A stretch of DNA of 64,000 bases from Acanthochlamys bracteata (GCA_019914995.1 CM034126.1:10359001-10423000), one strand, 5' to 3'; shown: positions 11,898-25,589, numbered from the stretch's first letter. A program made the numbers and translations. The notes: generated from the sequence alone by a model not told the origin.

Positions 11898-13421
11898 TAG
11901 GCTTTTTTTTTAATTGACAAAATTTGTTTAAGATAACGGACAGATAGAAGAGATTGTTTTTTCTTTTCTTAAATCTGTGGACTACTGCCGAAGGTATCCT
12001 GTGATGTATGCGCCGGGTGTGACCGGACACGTTATGGATGGGACCACTTTAGCGTGACGAAGCGTGAGCTGATGAAAGCGAACGGAGCAGTTTTGATTTA
12101 GACCTGGTTGCTTTTATTCTATTCACAAAATACTTACCTTTTTCAAACTAAACAAAAATTCTATATTAAAATTAAAATTTAAAACCGTAACTTATATGCT
12201 AAAATAATACATATAAACTTTTAAAATTTTTTTAAAATACTTAAGCTCATTTTTTAAAAACTACTTTTTTCTTTAAAAGTACTTTTTCTTCAAGCAATTC
12301 TGGACGGGGGTTTATATCAAGTTCTCTCTTCCAGAGAGCTGGATTTATTATAGTTTGTGTGAAGAAGCCGCATTTAGATCACTTAATTCAGACGTTAGAT
12401 GACGTGTTCACTTAATGTTCAGTCATCTAACCCGAAGTAAGTTGCTAATCCAATTAATGGTCCCTGCCACGACTGTCATAATAAGCCTGCAAACAGTGAC
12501 GAAGGCTTCAACTCCTTGTTGAATGCAGGAGTAGAGCCAGATAGACTCGTGTACAACTTATCGGGAGCATGCACGTAAGTGCTAATATTCAGGCCAATTC
12601 TATATAGAGCTCTAATTAGCGTTTGCGTGTAGTATATGCGAACCCCACAAAGAGCATTACAAAACATGATTTTTCTGCATTATTTTCAGATGACTGAAAC
12701 AACCCACCCCCGTGCTCATATGCAGCTTTATATTGACGGATGGAGGGAATAGCTCACCATATTAGACAGGAGTCATGACTTATTACTTCTGCTCACGGAA
12801 TGACTTCTTTAATTTGCTCACGGAATGACTTCTTTAATCTGCATTAACACCTGTGTCTAATAATTGTAGAATTTTTGCTCTCACAACAAAAGAAAAAACA
12901 AACAGTAAGATTCATTCTGAAATCAAAAGCAAGAGGAATTCCTCTTCATTTATATAAATTAAAAGCTCTTCCAAAGAGAATAACAGCCCATCTCCCTCAA
13001 GCTATACATGAATCGGTCCAGTTATATTTTACTTTTTTCACCTCTTCCGAGTGTTAAATCCACCAAATTGTTCTGTGGCATGTAAATATAATTCATCAGA
13101 TTTCCCAAGCCTAGAGCATTTGAAGTACTCAAGTGTTACCTATTTTAGACTACAGTATAACACATCATTAGTAGTGAGGCAACTTGATGAAATCTTTTGA
13201 GGTATCAGTCAGAAAACCTGTAAATAAGTTCCCAAAACAATGAAATAAATTCCCATTAATGACCTGATTTTCAGATCAACATTCAAAAAAATCAGAAAAA
13301 TAAGCAAAACAAAAGATAATCAAAATGAAAAACTTACAGTGGATGCAGAAGGCAATTCCTGTTAGCAAAACTCATGGCCTCAGCAACAAAAACCATTTAG
13401 CTTCAATCTACCTTTTGTAAT
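11898..13421. other. Convergent intergenic region between ATL gene and RING gene
   Basis: This holds the 3' ends of two genes that face each other. It includes an AT-rich stretch at 12120-12300 and a short direct duplication (GCTCACGGAATGACTTCTTT at 12791 and again at 12816). No open frame looks coding and no RNA gene was recognised. Confidence 0.5.
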
Positions 13422-16400
13422 TTACATAATTGAATAGGCTCGGACCACCTCTACAATGGGTGCACGGCAGAGTGGGCACTTGCCTCCGCCTTCAATTAAC
13501 TCATTCGCACACTCCGAGCAAGTGCACATATGTCCACATCTAACAAAATGGTTGACTATAGCGTTAAAGTCTAATTCTAGCTACCAACTTTTGCACAGTG
13601 CGCATCATATACAAGGGCTGTACTAGAGAAAAACCTGTACAGAAGGGAGTCAATGTGATTGTCACAGCAGACACAGCATGTCCCCTTCCTCACATGACTC
13701 CATTTAGATCCATCTTCTGATGTTTCTTCAGACATACCTGCAACAAAGAAGACAAATTCCACATTCATGAAGTTGCAAACAGAGAATTTCCTTTTAAAAC
13801 ACAAAGGAAGACATTCCAAGTTCTAGCATTAAACAACAGCAAAAGAAAGCTGTGGTTCCAGAAACGTTTATTTAAAAGAATACGCAAAGTTTGGCAATCC
13901 TAAAGCAGTCAAAAAACAATTGGGTCTAAAATTTTCATAGGTAAAACTGCATCCAAAAGCACATACCTGTAAATTCAAGCACTCACAAGTCAACATGATG
14001 TATAACTTTTGTAATAAACAAGAATCTCTCGTTAACCAATCAACAATGTTTAAAAATTAACAACCTTACGAGAAAGGATGTGGATCATCTTCCTCGTTTA
14101 ACCAAACTGGAAAGCATTCTAATAGGACTTCGCAAGCTTAAAGTAGCAGACGATTTCATGATAAGTCAAGACCATTATATCAAGATACTTTGCATATTTT
14201 TATGAGCTTAGCATAGTTATGAGCTGCAAGAAAAAATTGAAGAGTCAATCAAATATCTTCATCTGCCCTATCATCCTGAACCTAAATTAAAATACCAAAA
14301 GAAAAAAAAAAGATAAAACTTATGAAATAAAAGCGGCATTGAGGAGAGTTTATTCGCTTACCAAAGCCTATGTGCTAATGCATGTCGTAGTTTCAAAGAT
14401 TGCCTAAACTTGGTTGTAGATTTCAAGCTATGGCTTAATTAAAATACCCAAAAAAAAGATAAAATTATGAAATAAAAGAAACATCAAGGAGAGTTTATTC
14501 GCTTACTAAAAGCCTGCATATGTATGTTGTCGTTGCAAAAGATTGCATAAACTTGGTTGTAGATTTCAAGCTTTGCCAAACTATAATATCCTATACACAG
14601 AATGGAAGTGTGCTTAAACCTTATTGGTAAATTACTAATCCTACTTAAAAAAGGGCTTGCTGTTGCTACCCTCAAAGCAAGTCATTTATGCATTCTAACC
14701 CTCAAGTAGCTTTTCTCTTGTCTTATTATGTCACTTTCATTCTCTGTAGCAGATGTATGGTTAACGAAAAGATGCTTTAAACTCACCTTGGCCTCCACCA
14801 AAACGATTTAAGGCTGCAGAAACTTCTTGCCGAACAGAACGCTGCAACTCTAACTGCATATCCATACATGCCTCAAGCATTCTCTGCATATGACTCATTC
14901 CTTGTTGAAGTCTTGCCATATCAGCCCTTAAGTCATTGATAATATCCCATTCCTGGACCAACGAATTATCAATGTGACTGGAAAAAGTAAAACAAGTAAA
15001 CCTCAATTGAAGCTCTTGCACAACACCATCGAGTGTTAAGAGCCTAAAACAAATATATGTGTAAATGAATTGAAGTTATCAAATAGGTCATATCGAAAAG
15101 AGAGGCGCACAATTTCTGATCGATGCAAGCTCTGCCTGCTCCAACTAGTATGGTGAAGACTGCTGTGCCAAATTGGTTGTGGAGGAGGCACTGGAGGCGA
15201 TGACATGACGCGTGGTTGTCTGGCAACAGGCTCCTGCTGCTCTTGGTTGAATTCATCTCTTTCTTGACTCCGATCATCCTCTGGAGAAGCAGCAGAAGGC
15301 AAACTTCTTTCTAGATCCCAATCAAATGGAGCGTGGCCTTGGCGTTGCACATAGGACTGGATAAGCTGATCTAGACTCTCACGAAATCCACTCCGGAGAA
15401 GATTAGACACACTTCGTCTGCAAATATTTATTGAACTTGTCACATAGAACTAGACCAACATGATGTTAATTTCAAATGAAGAGTGGAAATAAAAATACCT
15501 GCTTAGGAGTTCCCTAAGTTCCATACTGTACACATTCTCATCATCCGGGGGAACAAATCTATTCAATCTTCCATTAGGCATGGAGCTTTGATCCCTAGGA
15601 GGATCTGGTTGTCCATCTTGCCATGTTTCAACTGTTCCATGAGAAGAATTCTCATGCCACTCTTCTTGAGCTTCCGGTATACGAGTATCCTCCCCATCAT
15701 CTTCGGGTGCTTCTTGCCATTCTTGGTCAATATGCTCCTGCCAGTTTGTATCAGCCTCTTCTTGTGACACATTGTGCCATTCACTATAAGTCATATCAGC
15801 ATCCTGTTGCCAATCCCTTGCTGCATCTTGAGCCTGCCAATTTTGTACCATTGGTTCAGATTCTTGCCAATCTGTGTCGCCATGCGGTTCATCATCAGTT
15901 GTTGGATGTGGCCCAGCTGCTTGCAGCATTCTACTGTCCTCACTTCTTAGCAACTGAGAGTTCTCATGGTTGTGATGGATTGCTTCATCTACAAACTCAG
16001 ATTGAGGATGCTCATTTCTAGCACCATCTACATCCTCAGTTGCCGCTGCATTTGGAGGACCAGTCACTTGTGTCTCGCTAGTTGAATGTGCCTGAGTGAC
16101 AGCTTGCCAGCGTCCAATGTTCTCCAATCTGAATAGAAATTTCTCCCTAATTATTTGGAATTGTTTGAGGTGGACATCAACTAAACTCTTCTTCAGTGCC
16201 TTAGCAGAGAAATCATAACCATCTAAGTTCTAACTAAATCTACAAGGTTTAGGCAATGCTGAGCACAAGCATACAAACTCAGTCATCATAACTGTGTTCA
16301 TCATGTAGCTCAACTTACAAGCTAAAGAGTTGTGCACGCTTAGTGTAGATTAGCTATGAAGGGCAAATTATTACGAGAGTTCTACGTGACTACTTCAATC

Positions 16401-19119
16401 ACATCACTTCTTTGACCAAAACATCCAACAAAAACAATTGCAATCCATTTACAGCATATAGTGATATATCATGCACTTGTTGACTTTATATAAACTACAG
16501 GGCAATCTACATGGTAATTGACAAGATTTTTCTAATTGAAGCAAAAATCGAAATTGCTGTCCACACAAGTTCGATACTCCAATCCCTACCCCAGTAGAAG
16601 AAAAGATAGCGACATACACCTAATCTGAAATATGTTTGCAGAACAGTCTAAGATTTCACACACAAGGCAATTCAGTTAGGGTTTTGCTGCTTGTTCTATC
16701 AAATGCCTCCAGAGAAAAAAAAGCTTGAGGTTAATGCAAATATATGTTTTTCTATACACTGTCCTTTGTTTCTCTTTGCTCCTAAGTCGAAAGGCCATAC
16801 TTGTCAGATATTTTTTATGGTTACACTAACATGCACAAGATAGATTCTATCTGATTAGCACTGCAACAATCATAACTCAAAACTACAAATCAATGGCAGT
16901 GAATATTCCAAGAAGTGTGATGACTTTTTTAAGTATTACCTCAGACCAGAGACAGTATGCCGTTGCCTCAGTTGACCCAACTCTCTCGCTGCTGCAGAAG
17001 GAGGCCTCTCATCCTCTGAAGGTCCTCCATTTCTTAGAAATCTTCCCCTGAGAAGTGACTGAAAACAAGAACCACATCACTGACCAATAAACTAGCTTCA
17101 GAATACTATTATTTGACAAGGACAAATATGTATAATAAATAAAGAAAAGATTGTTAAAGAGTGAGACTGGGGACCTGGCAGTTCCCAACTTCATGTCATA
17201 TAAGCATGTTCGAAGGCATTAGCGATTTAACATGCAAACTGAAGAGAACTTGAATACAAAAGTCAAAGAGTTAGGATTCAAAGCATTGCTTATTCTCTAG
17301 ATAAAAAAGCTAAGCTGTCTTAAGTCTTATCCCCACGAGCATTCATGGAAATAATAAGAGCACAACCAAGAAACAAGCAATGGCAAAAGACAATATTTCA
17401 ATAAGAAGCATAAGACGTATGAGGAAAAAATTCTCATTATGCAAGGCTAACTGAAAAGGTGATGCTGCTAATTAGATCTTGAGAGCATTGAAGGCGCTAT
17501 ATAGATACAAACTACTCATGTCTCTCAGGATATTTTTGTCATCAAAATACAATATAAAGACAGCCAAAGAAAATGCAAAAGATTCCAGAAGCAATCCATT
17601 AAAACATACTACGGTAATCTAAAGTGCATAGCAAATGTCACTATGTCAGCACAGGACAAGGAAAACAAGATGACTAAAGAGGTACACATACAGTAAATCA
17701 ATGGACTGCCATCAAAAAAGGTTACAGAAAATACTTATCCCAAGTGCAAATACAAAATTAACACCACAAAGAGCAAACCACTAAATGCATAGCCTTTCAT
17801 AAGAAGGATTGGATTTACAGAACTTCTTCAGCGGTTATACTACATGAATCAGCTCTAGCAATTCATAGTAAACTATACAGGTCAAGAAGAATGCTAGCCA
17901 TCACCCAAATCGTTAGGTGGTCAGTTAAGTCCAATCAAAGATATTATAACTCATTTAATACATGCATTAAGGTAAATCAACTATTTCGTGAATAATTTCG
18001 CAGAGAGCATATGCCAACCTGAATGCGATTGCGGTGAGCAAAGTCTGAAACTGCACGATGCTCGGAGAGCCGCTGCAGTTCCTGCTCCCTTTCCCTAACA
18101 ATCCTCATAATGAGGTCCAGGCGTGCCTGATGCCCACGTACCCTCAGCATGTCCCTTCGGAGATGCTCTGGTGATCCTTCTTCTTGTTCAGTTATCGAAC
18201 CGTCCCTCTCCTGCTCTCTCTCCCTTTCCTCTCTCCTACTAGCTCTCTCATCCCTCTGTTGGCTAGCCATTTGTACCCACTCCCTCACTAATCTCACTCT
18301 CTCCCTTTCATTCTCCCCAAGCCACTCAGCCCTTGATGAGTTCTCACTACCCCTTGGAGAAACCCTCTGCCCTGCCTCCGCCACAGCAGCGCTCTCTGTC
18401 ATCCACCCACGAACGATTTGCCTCACTCTTTCCCTCTCCGTATCTCCAGAATCCGGCGAGCGCTCCCTGCTTGACCGTCTTTCATCCTCCTCCTCAACAT
18501 CGTCACGCCCACTTCCACGAGCCCACCTCGTAAACTCGCTATCATCACTCTCGCTAGCGTCTTCCAATCCATTCTGCCTCCTTCCGTTTCTATTCTCAGA
18601 CCGCGGAGAAGCAGCGACAGCATTTGATACCGTCCGATATTGCCCACGGGCAGTAGCAGCTGATTCGTCTTCCAATTCCCTCCACATCTGCAGCAGTGAT
18701 GAAGCACGAGCTGCAACAATGTTACGCTCCGCAGAGATCGACTGCTGCTGCTGCTGATGATGAGACCGCCAAGATTCACGGAGAAACGAAGAATCGAGCA
18801 TAGAGACTGTATGAAGGCCAGCGAGCGCCATGAGTTCGTTCTCACGATTCCGTCTCTCAATCGTTGTAATCATTTCCTCAGCTTGGCGAGCAACCCACCT
18901 GCTGAGAAGGCGCGAGTGCCGACGAGCAGCAGCTGAAGACTCAGCAAAATCATCACCGTCAAGGTCAGAGCGGCGCCGCCTGCGAGCAAGCTGATCAACG
19001 GCAGCGGACGATTCGGGAAAATCGTCTTCATCGGCGAAAGCACAACCGTCGATTCGTACCCGGACTAAATCTTCTAAACCACGGCGGAAGTCTCGATCTT
19101 TCTGCCGGAATTCCGTCAT
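13422..19119 (-). CDS. Large protein with C-terminal C3HC4 RING finger (probable E3 ubiquitin ligase)
   Basis: Seven exons read cleanly: 19119-18019, 17058-16940, 16128-15499, 15417-15111, 14952-14787, 13737-13635 and 13539-13422. They give 847 residues and keep frame at every junction. The first exon codes a charged, Arg/Glu-rich region with [19 protein letters not shown]. Exon 3 has an acidic region with eight WQ or WH motifs (residues 494-576). Exon 5 codes a coiled-coil segment ([20 protein letters not shown]). The RING is at 795-833: CCVCC, then [10 protein letters not shown], then CPLC. The length and order resemble the Arabidopsis At5g04460-type RING/U-box family, recalled rather than searched. 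Its substrate is unknown. The exon 4 donor is weak (GTGCGC), but it preserves frame and joins SEI to EWDIINDLR. Confidence 0.9.
14285..14577. repeat. Tandem duplication in intron 5 of RING gene
   Basis: A block of about 145 bases starting AATTAAAATACC at 14285 is repeated from 14437. Shared landmarks are GAGAGTTTATTCGCTTAC and CTTGGTTGTAGATTTCAAGC. The copies differ at several positions and by small gaps, so this duplication is older than the one in the P450 intron. It lies between exons 5 and 6. Confidence 0.85.
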
Positions 19120-19747
19120 TGATTAACCTTCCAATCACTGATTACTAGCAGATTGCTGGATTCCACCCCAATTCCATTGTAAAAGAGAAACCAACCAATC
19201 AAAATCAATGAAATATTAATCAAAATCAAATAAAGATTGATAAATAGATAGATAGAAATGGAGATTGAAGAATTGAGGAGAATGGTTGAGATGGGAGTAA
19301 GATTAAAAAAGTGGAGTATTTAAGGAAAGATTTGGGTGCGGCTCACGAGGAAATAGTTGGGCTTAACAACAGAAACGAAAGAAAGAAAACCAATTTAAAA
19401 ATAATACATATTATAGTGGTTTTCTATTCTTTGCTTAATTCGTATTCTTTTAATTTTAGTGGATTGATATGAAATTTAATTTTTTTGGTTCAGAAGTAAG
19501 AAACAGCTACGTGTGAGAGTGCATCACCTGACGACCACGTAGAACACTGAAAATTTGCCACGTGGATTTGTCTCTTTCTTTCGGTTGCTTCCGGCGTTGC
19601 GGGAATTAAAATTTACAGCGGGCTTACCATCGGTGGGAGAGAAAAAAGGGAAATGCATAAAGAAGATGGAAACGGAAAACGGGAATATCAACAACCCAGA
19701 GAGGAACGAGTGAAATTTAACAAAATAAATGCATGATAAATTTTAGT
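19120..19747. promoter_or_regulatory. Upstream region of RING gene
   Basis: This should contain the minus-strand promoter and leader of the RING gene. No firm TATA box or operator was recognised. A purine-rich stretch (19250-19320) lies in the leader position. Confidence 0.35.
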
Positions 19748-19880
19748 GTGGAGTATTTTGGGTGTGTTTACGTACCCCTCTAAATTCATTTTTAATAAAA
19801 TTTTTTTAGGGTGGAGTATTTTGGGTGTGTTATTGTACCCCTCCAAACTCATTTTTTTAAATTCATTTCTAATAAAAAAT
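19748..19880. repeat. 63-base tandem duplication
   Basis: The unit beginning GTGGAGTATTTTGGGTGTGT at 19748 recurs at 19811, each followed by a GTACCCCTC block and an AT-rich tail. Two copies are visible. The second copy overlaps the left arm of the inverted repeat that follows. Confidence 0.85.
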
Positions 19881-20043
19881 AATTTAAAAAATTAAAATTA
19901 TGTTTATTAAAAATGTTTATTAAAATTTAATTTTAAAATTTATTTATAATATAAAATATTATTTTTTATTAAGTATTTTTAATTTTTAATTTTATTTTTA
20001 AAATTTATTTTAAAAAAATGAGTTTATTCTATAATAAACACAC
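19825..20043. mobile_element. Foldback / MITE-like element
   Basis: The left arm (GTGTGTTATTGTACC, then AAACTCATTTTTTTAAA, 19825-19861) is the approximate reverse complement of the right arm (TTTTAAAAAAATGAGTTT, then AAACACAC, 20008-20043). The centre is almost purely A and T. An element of about 220 bases with inverted ends and no coding capacity fits a MITE. No clear target duplication was identified, partly because the left side is tandemly duplicated. Confidence 0.5.
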
Positions 20044-20045
20044 TT

Positions 20046-23000
20046 TTTGAGTACGAAAGTGCTCAACAAAATATACATTTTATAAAAATAAGTATTTTTA
20101 AATAAATTTATAAGAAAATTATTAAAAATAATATTGTTGAAAATAAATTAAAATTTTTATATTTTTATTATAATTGATAATAAATTATTATAATTTTTAT
20201 TTTTTTATATTTAAAAAATATTACAAAATTAAAAAAATGAATCTTTTAGTGAAAAAAACATACTTTAAGCGAGTATAATCAATTCATTACATCTAGCTAT
20301 AGTTTGAAAGGACGAAAAGAAAAAAAAACATTCCTCAATTCTTGATTAAATATAAATGAAGCCTTTGCAGACTGCAGAGCAGACACCTGAATTGACATAG
20401 AGCAGAAACAAGTATTCTCATCTTTTATTATTTTAATTTTTACTAAAATAATTATTTTTATCTCACCAATTTTAGCTTGTAAAATAAAACCAAACAATAT
20501 TTTCAGTTTACTTCGTCTTACAAAAGTTACTAGATTTACTTCAAATAATACTATATAAAGTGTGCTCTATGGATTAAAAATAAATTATTAAAAAATATAA
20601 ATAATTTGTCTAATTTTTATATTTTTGTAAATAAAATAAGTTGGAAGTGTTTTTTTATCTTTATTTATGTAGCTAAAAGTAAATCAAAAATAAGTTTTTA
20701 ATAAAATAAAGTGAATTATAAGAATAACATTTTTTTTAACTCAGTATCAACAATTTATGTTTTAATAATTTATTTTGAATTTAAAAAAAAAAGACAGCCT
20801 AAAATAATAACCAATTAATTAATTATCTTTTCAAAAAGAGTTCAAATATTTGCGAGTTGGGGTAGGTGAGAAGAATTAATTAATGACAATGTAATTCTAA
20901 TCTGTTCTCTTACTCTCACGGCAAGAGGGAGTTGAGCTGCCTCTTTCTTTCACTTCACTGCTGGTTTTATGGAATTGAAGGGATTGCTTGCTGTTAGATA
21001 AGTTTGGTTTACCACATGTATTATTAACTAAAACAAAAGAATTAATAGTCACAAGAAGAAAATTCAAACAAGAGAAAAAAAAAAAGCTCTTAAACTTTAA
21101 GTTTGGTTTAGCACTTATGTTTGTTGTTCTAGCGTTTGATCCATTTCTTAAGTTCTTCTCTAATAAGCTCTTAAACTTTCCACTTCAGTTGTGTTAAGAA
21201 ATTAATCGAATATCTGATAATAGTAAAATTTTGTACTACTATGTAAAATATCTGACATTTGTGAAAGTCAAACTAATATAGAAGCAATCGAATCAAATTT
21301 TTAGATGAGAAATTAATCGCATGTATGAAACCCTTTATCATTCCATGTTTTCTCGCACATTTATTTTTGAATACTTTTTAAATAAAACTTTTTTGACATA
21401 AAAAATATATTTTTAAAAAAATTATCTTTATTTTTTTATTTAAAAAATAATAAAATAAATAATAAAAAATTTATAATGTAAAATTTTTTATATTTTAAAA
21501 AAAAATATATTTTATATTTTTATCTTTATTTATAATGTAGAATTATACATAATTCATTCTCTTCCGCCACATTTTGACTTTGTATTTATAGATTTCAATT
21601 TATCTCAAAGTCATCAAATTTATCTTTAACTCATTTTTATATAATTTGGTTCTATCAAACTCAATTTTTATGAAATTTATTTCTTAGAAATCAAAACACA
21701 GTGTTGCTGGAGTAGAAAATTTTCATTTATAAATGATGAAGACGGACACGTGAGTAAGATAAGGTTTGATTTTTCAATTCTTTTCATGTACAGAAACATA
21801 ACTCAAAAAGATGGCACATACAATACAAAGCTACCTTGTTCCTTTCTCTATTGGAAGCTTTTGCATCTAATCATAAATACAGTATGCTCTTGTGAGTACT
21901 CATGAATTCATTCATTTTTTATCAAATTAACTAATTACTACAGTGTTTCCTATGCGTTGTATTGTCATAGACCTAATCCAAATACTTGACAAATATGTTT
22001 TAAGAAAGTAAAACTTTTGCAAATACTCAAAACTAAACTACTACACCTAGCTAATACATACAATTGTGTCCATCTCCTTGATCTGATTCAAGAAATGAAT
22101 ACTAATAACCATTGTATATAAAACAGACATAATTAATTAGAACAAGGAACTTCAGGAAAGAAAAATTTGTTCTGTGTAATTGAATATCATAGAATCAAGC
22201 TTGGAACCCCAATAATTTTGTTGACATTTTTGGGAACATTCTTGAATCAGATGATATATATAAGTAAATGCTTGATAGCTGTAAATTAACATGCACTGAT
22301 CTCAATGAACTCTATCATGCATCATATGTAAAAGAAGAAGAAGCATCTCTGAAACTTATCACGTGAGTTGAAGGGAGTATAGTTTCATGAATTCATGAGA
22401 ACAAAGCATAGGGAGAAGAACTAGCTATAGATAGTTTTAAGTGTGGTTAATCATCAAGATCGACAAGGTTTTTCTGATATCGATAAGCCATCTCGGCAAA
22501 TTGATAATTCACTTGATCGATTACCTTCAAAAGTTACGTAGAAGACAACTACAGAAAAAACCAAATAAAGCCTGTATCTAGACTCTGCAAAAACATTTGT
22601 CTGCTAATGAAAAAAACGACATGGATGGATAAACTCTATCACTGATTGAATAATTTTCATTTTCTTCTAAACGTTTCTATGTTCTTGTCTCCGCATGCAA
22701 GCGATGGAAAAATGTATAGACATTTTGTTATATTTTTCCTACCAATATATGAACCCATGCACGTTGTTCCTTAGTAAGCCAGCACCCCTCAATGGTATGT
22801 AGACAACTCGAAGACATGATCCATCATTCACGTTCGCTAGCTCTTCATATCACTCGAAACCAAGAAAATGAAGCTTTCTGTCAATGAGAATGTTATCATG
22901 GGTGCCCTAGTTGAGTCCTCTTAAGGCGCAGAGATCTTGTTCTGTTCTGCGCGTGCACTAAGGATGGGCACACATGCAGGGCCATGTTGGATTCCTAGAG

Positions 23001-23514
23001 GGGCTGAAGAGTTCTGAGAGATCAACAACCAAAATAATTATTTTAATTTGCAAGATCCAAAATGCATGGTACCAAGACGTACAGTGGTCTTGCAAATATC
23101 GCATACCACTTCTGAACTTGGGATACTTAAGAATAGATATTAAACCTTTGATTTCTTATTAGGTAAAATCGATTACATAAGTTCTTTCATATGGCATTGT
23201 AGTCTTTTATGTAAGAATTGCACATTCAATCAAGAACAATAATAAGTAAATCAGTTTTAAATTGTCTGAGCACAATCACTTGGCAAATTTTGATAAATTT
23301 AACGAATTTGGACGCTTGAAGAATTTATTCATTTGACAACACTTGTATTGTCTCAAACTCTACATTAACACGAGATTTTGTCTTCTAAAGATACGACTGC
23401 ACCAACTAAATCTAATCATTTAGGTTTGTTGGCTTAATTTCGTCGTTAAAAAGATACTTAGTATGTCAAAAATTGATTAGCCATAAAAATTATTTTGTTA
23501 TTGTTCATTATTTG
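20046..23514. other. AT-rich intergenic DNA
   Basis: No gene was recognised. The frame at 20988-21197 is A/T-rich and without motifs. Positions 21360-21545 resemble the AT-rich interior of the two MITE copies at 32.1 and 55.9 kb and may be a third, degraded copy, but low complexity makes this uncertain. The remainder has no recognised repeats or RNA genes. Confidence 0.4.
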
Positions 23515-25306
23515 TGATGTTCAATTCTGCATATATAACTTAAGATGGGAGGGGTGAATTGAGTTATAGAAAAATAAAATTTTTTCCAATAGATCAGTTT
23601 ACTTTTAATCGACTGTGCTTGAACAGAGAACTAGAACAGAGTATTTAGTATGCAGTGACTGATTTTAATGAGAAGTTTCAACTAAATGACAATCAAGATA
23701 TTATAGTGCTACTACACAATCATTTAACGTGGTTCGGCAAGTGAATTGCCTACATCCACGACCACTCAACTTGAGTGGACTTCACTAATTCTTTTAAGTG
23801 CAGAACTACAACAACCTACCACCGTGCTTTGACAAGCACTACTCTATCAGCTCCCTATGTCAAGCCGAGCCAACAGCAATTACCCAAGGTATTTCTTATT
23901 GTAGAACCTACACTTATACGGTTGCCCCCATCAGCAGAAGGCTTCCACAAGCTACTTGCTTTCAAGTGCAAAAGCACTTACACACATTTGAAGAAATTTA
24001 AAAACACTGGTTGAAGTACTGGATCAATCTCTCATTTTCAGTTTGCAGTGTGAGTGAAGTGAGATGATCAAAAGGAAGCCTGAATTGTAATTCTTTAGGT
24101 TCTTAGCTTCAGTAAGAGCTTTGAGTTATTTTCAGTTCTTTTCGTGAAATTTGTGTCCTCTTTGCTCACTGTGATTATGTTCAGGTTCTCATCTATTTAT
24201 ATCTTACTTCTTCATAAGTTGGCTGCCATTAAAAAAAAAATTCCCGTTGCCTTCTTTCTTCCCGATCTTCAAGGTGATGAGAATATGCCTGTTGAGCTGC
24301 TGTGAGTGATGGCCGACTTGGAATGACAGCGTCTCTACCGGATCAAGCATTTAATTCATCCACCAGGAGTGATTTGATGTGTATGGTTGTAATTAATGTT
24401 CGCCGGTGGCAACGCGCGCCTCTTCTCCACTGTCTGAAAATTTTAATTTTATGGATGTGTTGATGTATCTTGGTGAACCGGGGTCCAGTTAGATATTGAC
24501 ATGTTGGTGTAGCTGTTCTTTGTATTTAACATCATTGCAGTCAATTGCTGTTTCCTGTTAGTCTTCTGAATTCATTCGTCAGTAAGCCTTTCCTATATAA
24601 TAGCTGGCTGTGTGGTGACTAAATTTGTGCTGGTGCTGACAGAATCTTGTGAAGCTAATTTCAACAGTTGAGATTAAATAATTCTTTACTTTTGTGATCA
24701 TCAAAATATATTTCCAATATAATGCAACAATTTGAAATCTGAGCTTGGAAGAAACAGCCATGGCAGTTGTATAGCACCAAGATGTGAAGAGACAGTGAAG
24801 ATAAGCCTGAACGGGATGATGTTGATACATTAGCCAAAATCTGAGTGGAAAGGGATAGGCTTGTAAGGAGAGTTCTTCATGTGTGAACTTTCTGGCACTG
24901 AAATGGTTCGACTTACCGATTTAATTTGAGATAATTGAAAGATATCAAAGATTTTGAGTAAATTTTACTAGAAATATTATGAAGCAAATATTGGTTAGAA
25001 TACCCGTCTCTGGTAGCTCGAGTGTACAAAACCTGTATGTTTTCTGGTTGTTTAGAGAAGAAGATACATTTCTCTCAAACATTCCCAACTCTTTATAGGG
25101 CGTTGTTTGATACTACCTTGCATATGATGTGAGTCAATAGTTTTTGTTGTCATCTTTGGTTGATGGCAAAAACACAAAAATTTGCTATCGTTTTATGAAG
25201 ATAAAATCAACAAATCAACGTCTGAAGTGTGCACAAGAATACCAAAAACAACAATAAATAAATACATCTGTTGACAACTCTACTTGTCATCAAAACTTTA
25301 ATTTTC
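23515..25306 (-). repeat. Probable solo LTR of a Copia/Sirevirus-like element, reverse orientation
   Basis: Read on the minus strand the segment starts near AATTAAAGTTTTGATGACAAG and ends with a block containing CTCAATTCACCCCTCCC. The same two kinds of sequence begin and end the Sirevirus-type LTRs at 32.9-54.1 kb. A minus-strand TATA box (TATAAATA, 24201-24194) sits in the middle. ATTTG stands on both sides (23510-23514 and 25307-25311). There is no gag or pol nearby, so it is probably the scar of LTR-LTR recombination. It is a different family from the nested block. Confidence 0.55.
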
Positions 25307-25589
25307 ATTTGGTGAGATAAGATATACAGTGCTATAGCGTGCATCAAGGATCAAAAGGCCGTTTAAAAGCCTATGGGTTTAAAGTTTACTAATGCAACAA
25401 TGTATCGCAAGCTAACAGCACAGGATGATGTTTACATGTGCCCGCTGCATTGCTCCCTAACATAATAAAAACTGGTAGCTAGTATTTCCTCGTATAAATT
25501 GTATGTAATGCATACATACCATAGGCTGAGAGTTTTAGTTCAGTGAATAAACAGTATCAGCTCTTACCGTCACGAAAACCACTTTTTAC

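Noticed and set aside
15623-16021. Plus-strand open frame of 132 codons
   Set aside because: It is antisense to exon 3 of the RING gene.
18149-18757. Long plus-strand open frame (202 codons) rich in Ser and Leu
   Set aside because: It is antisense to exon 1 of the RING gene. The repetitive Ser/Leu content is what the reverse complement of Arg/Glu-rich coding gives.
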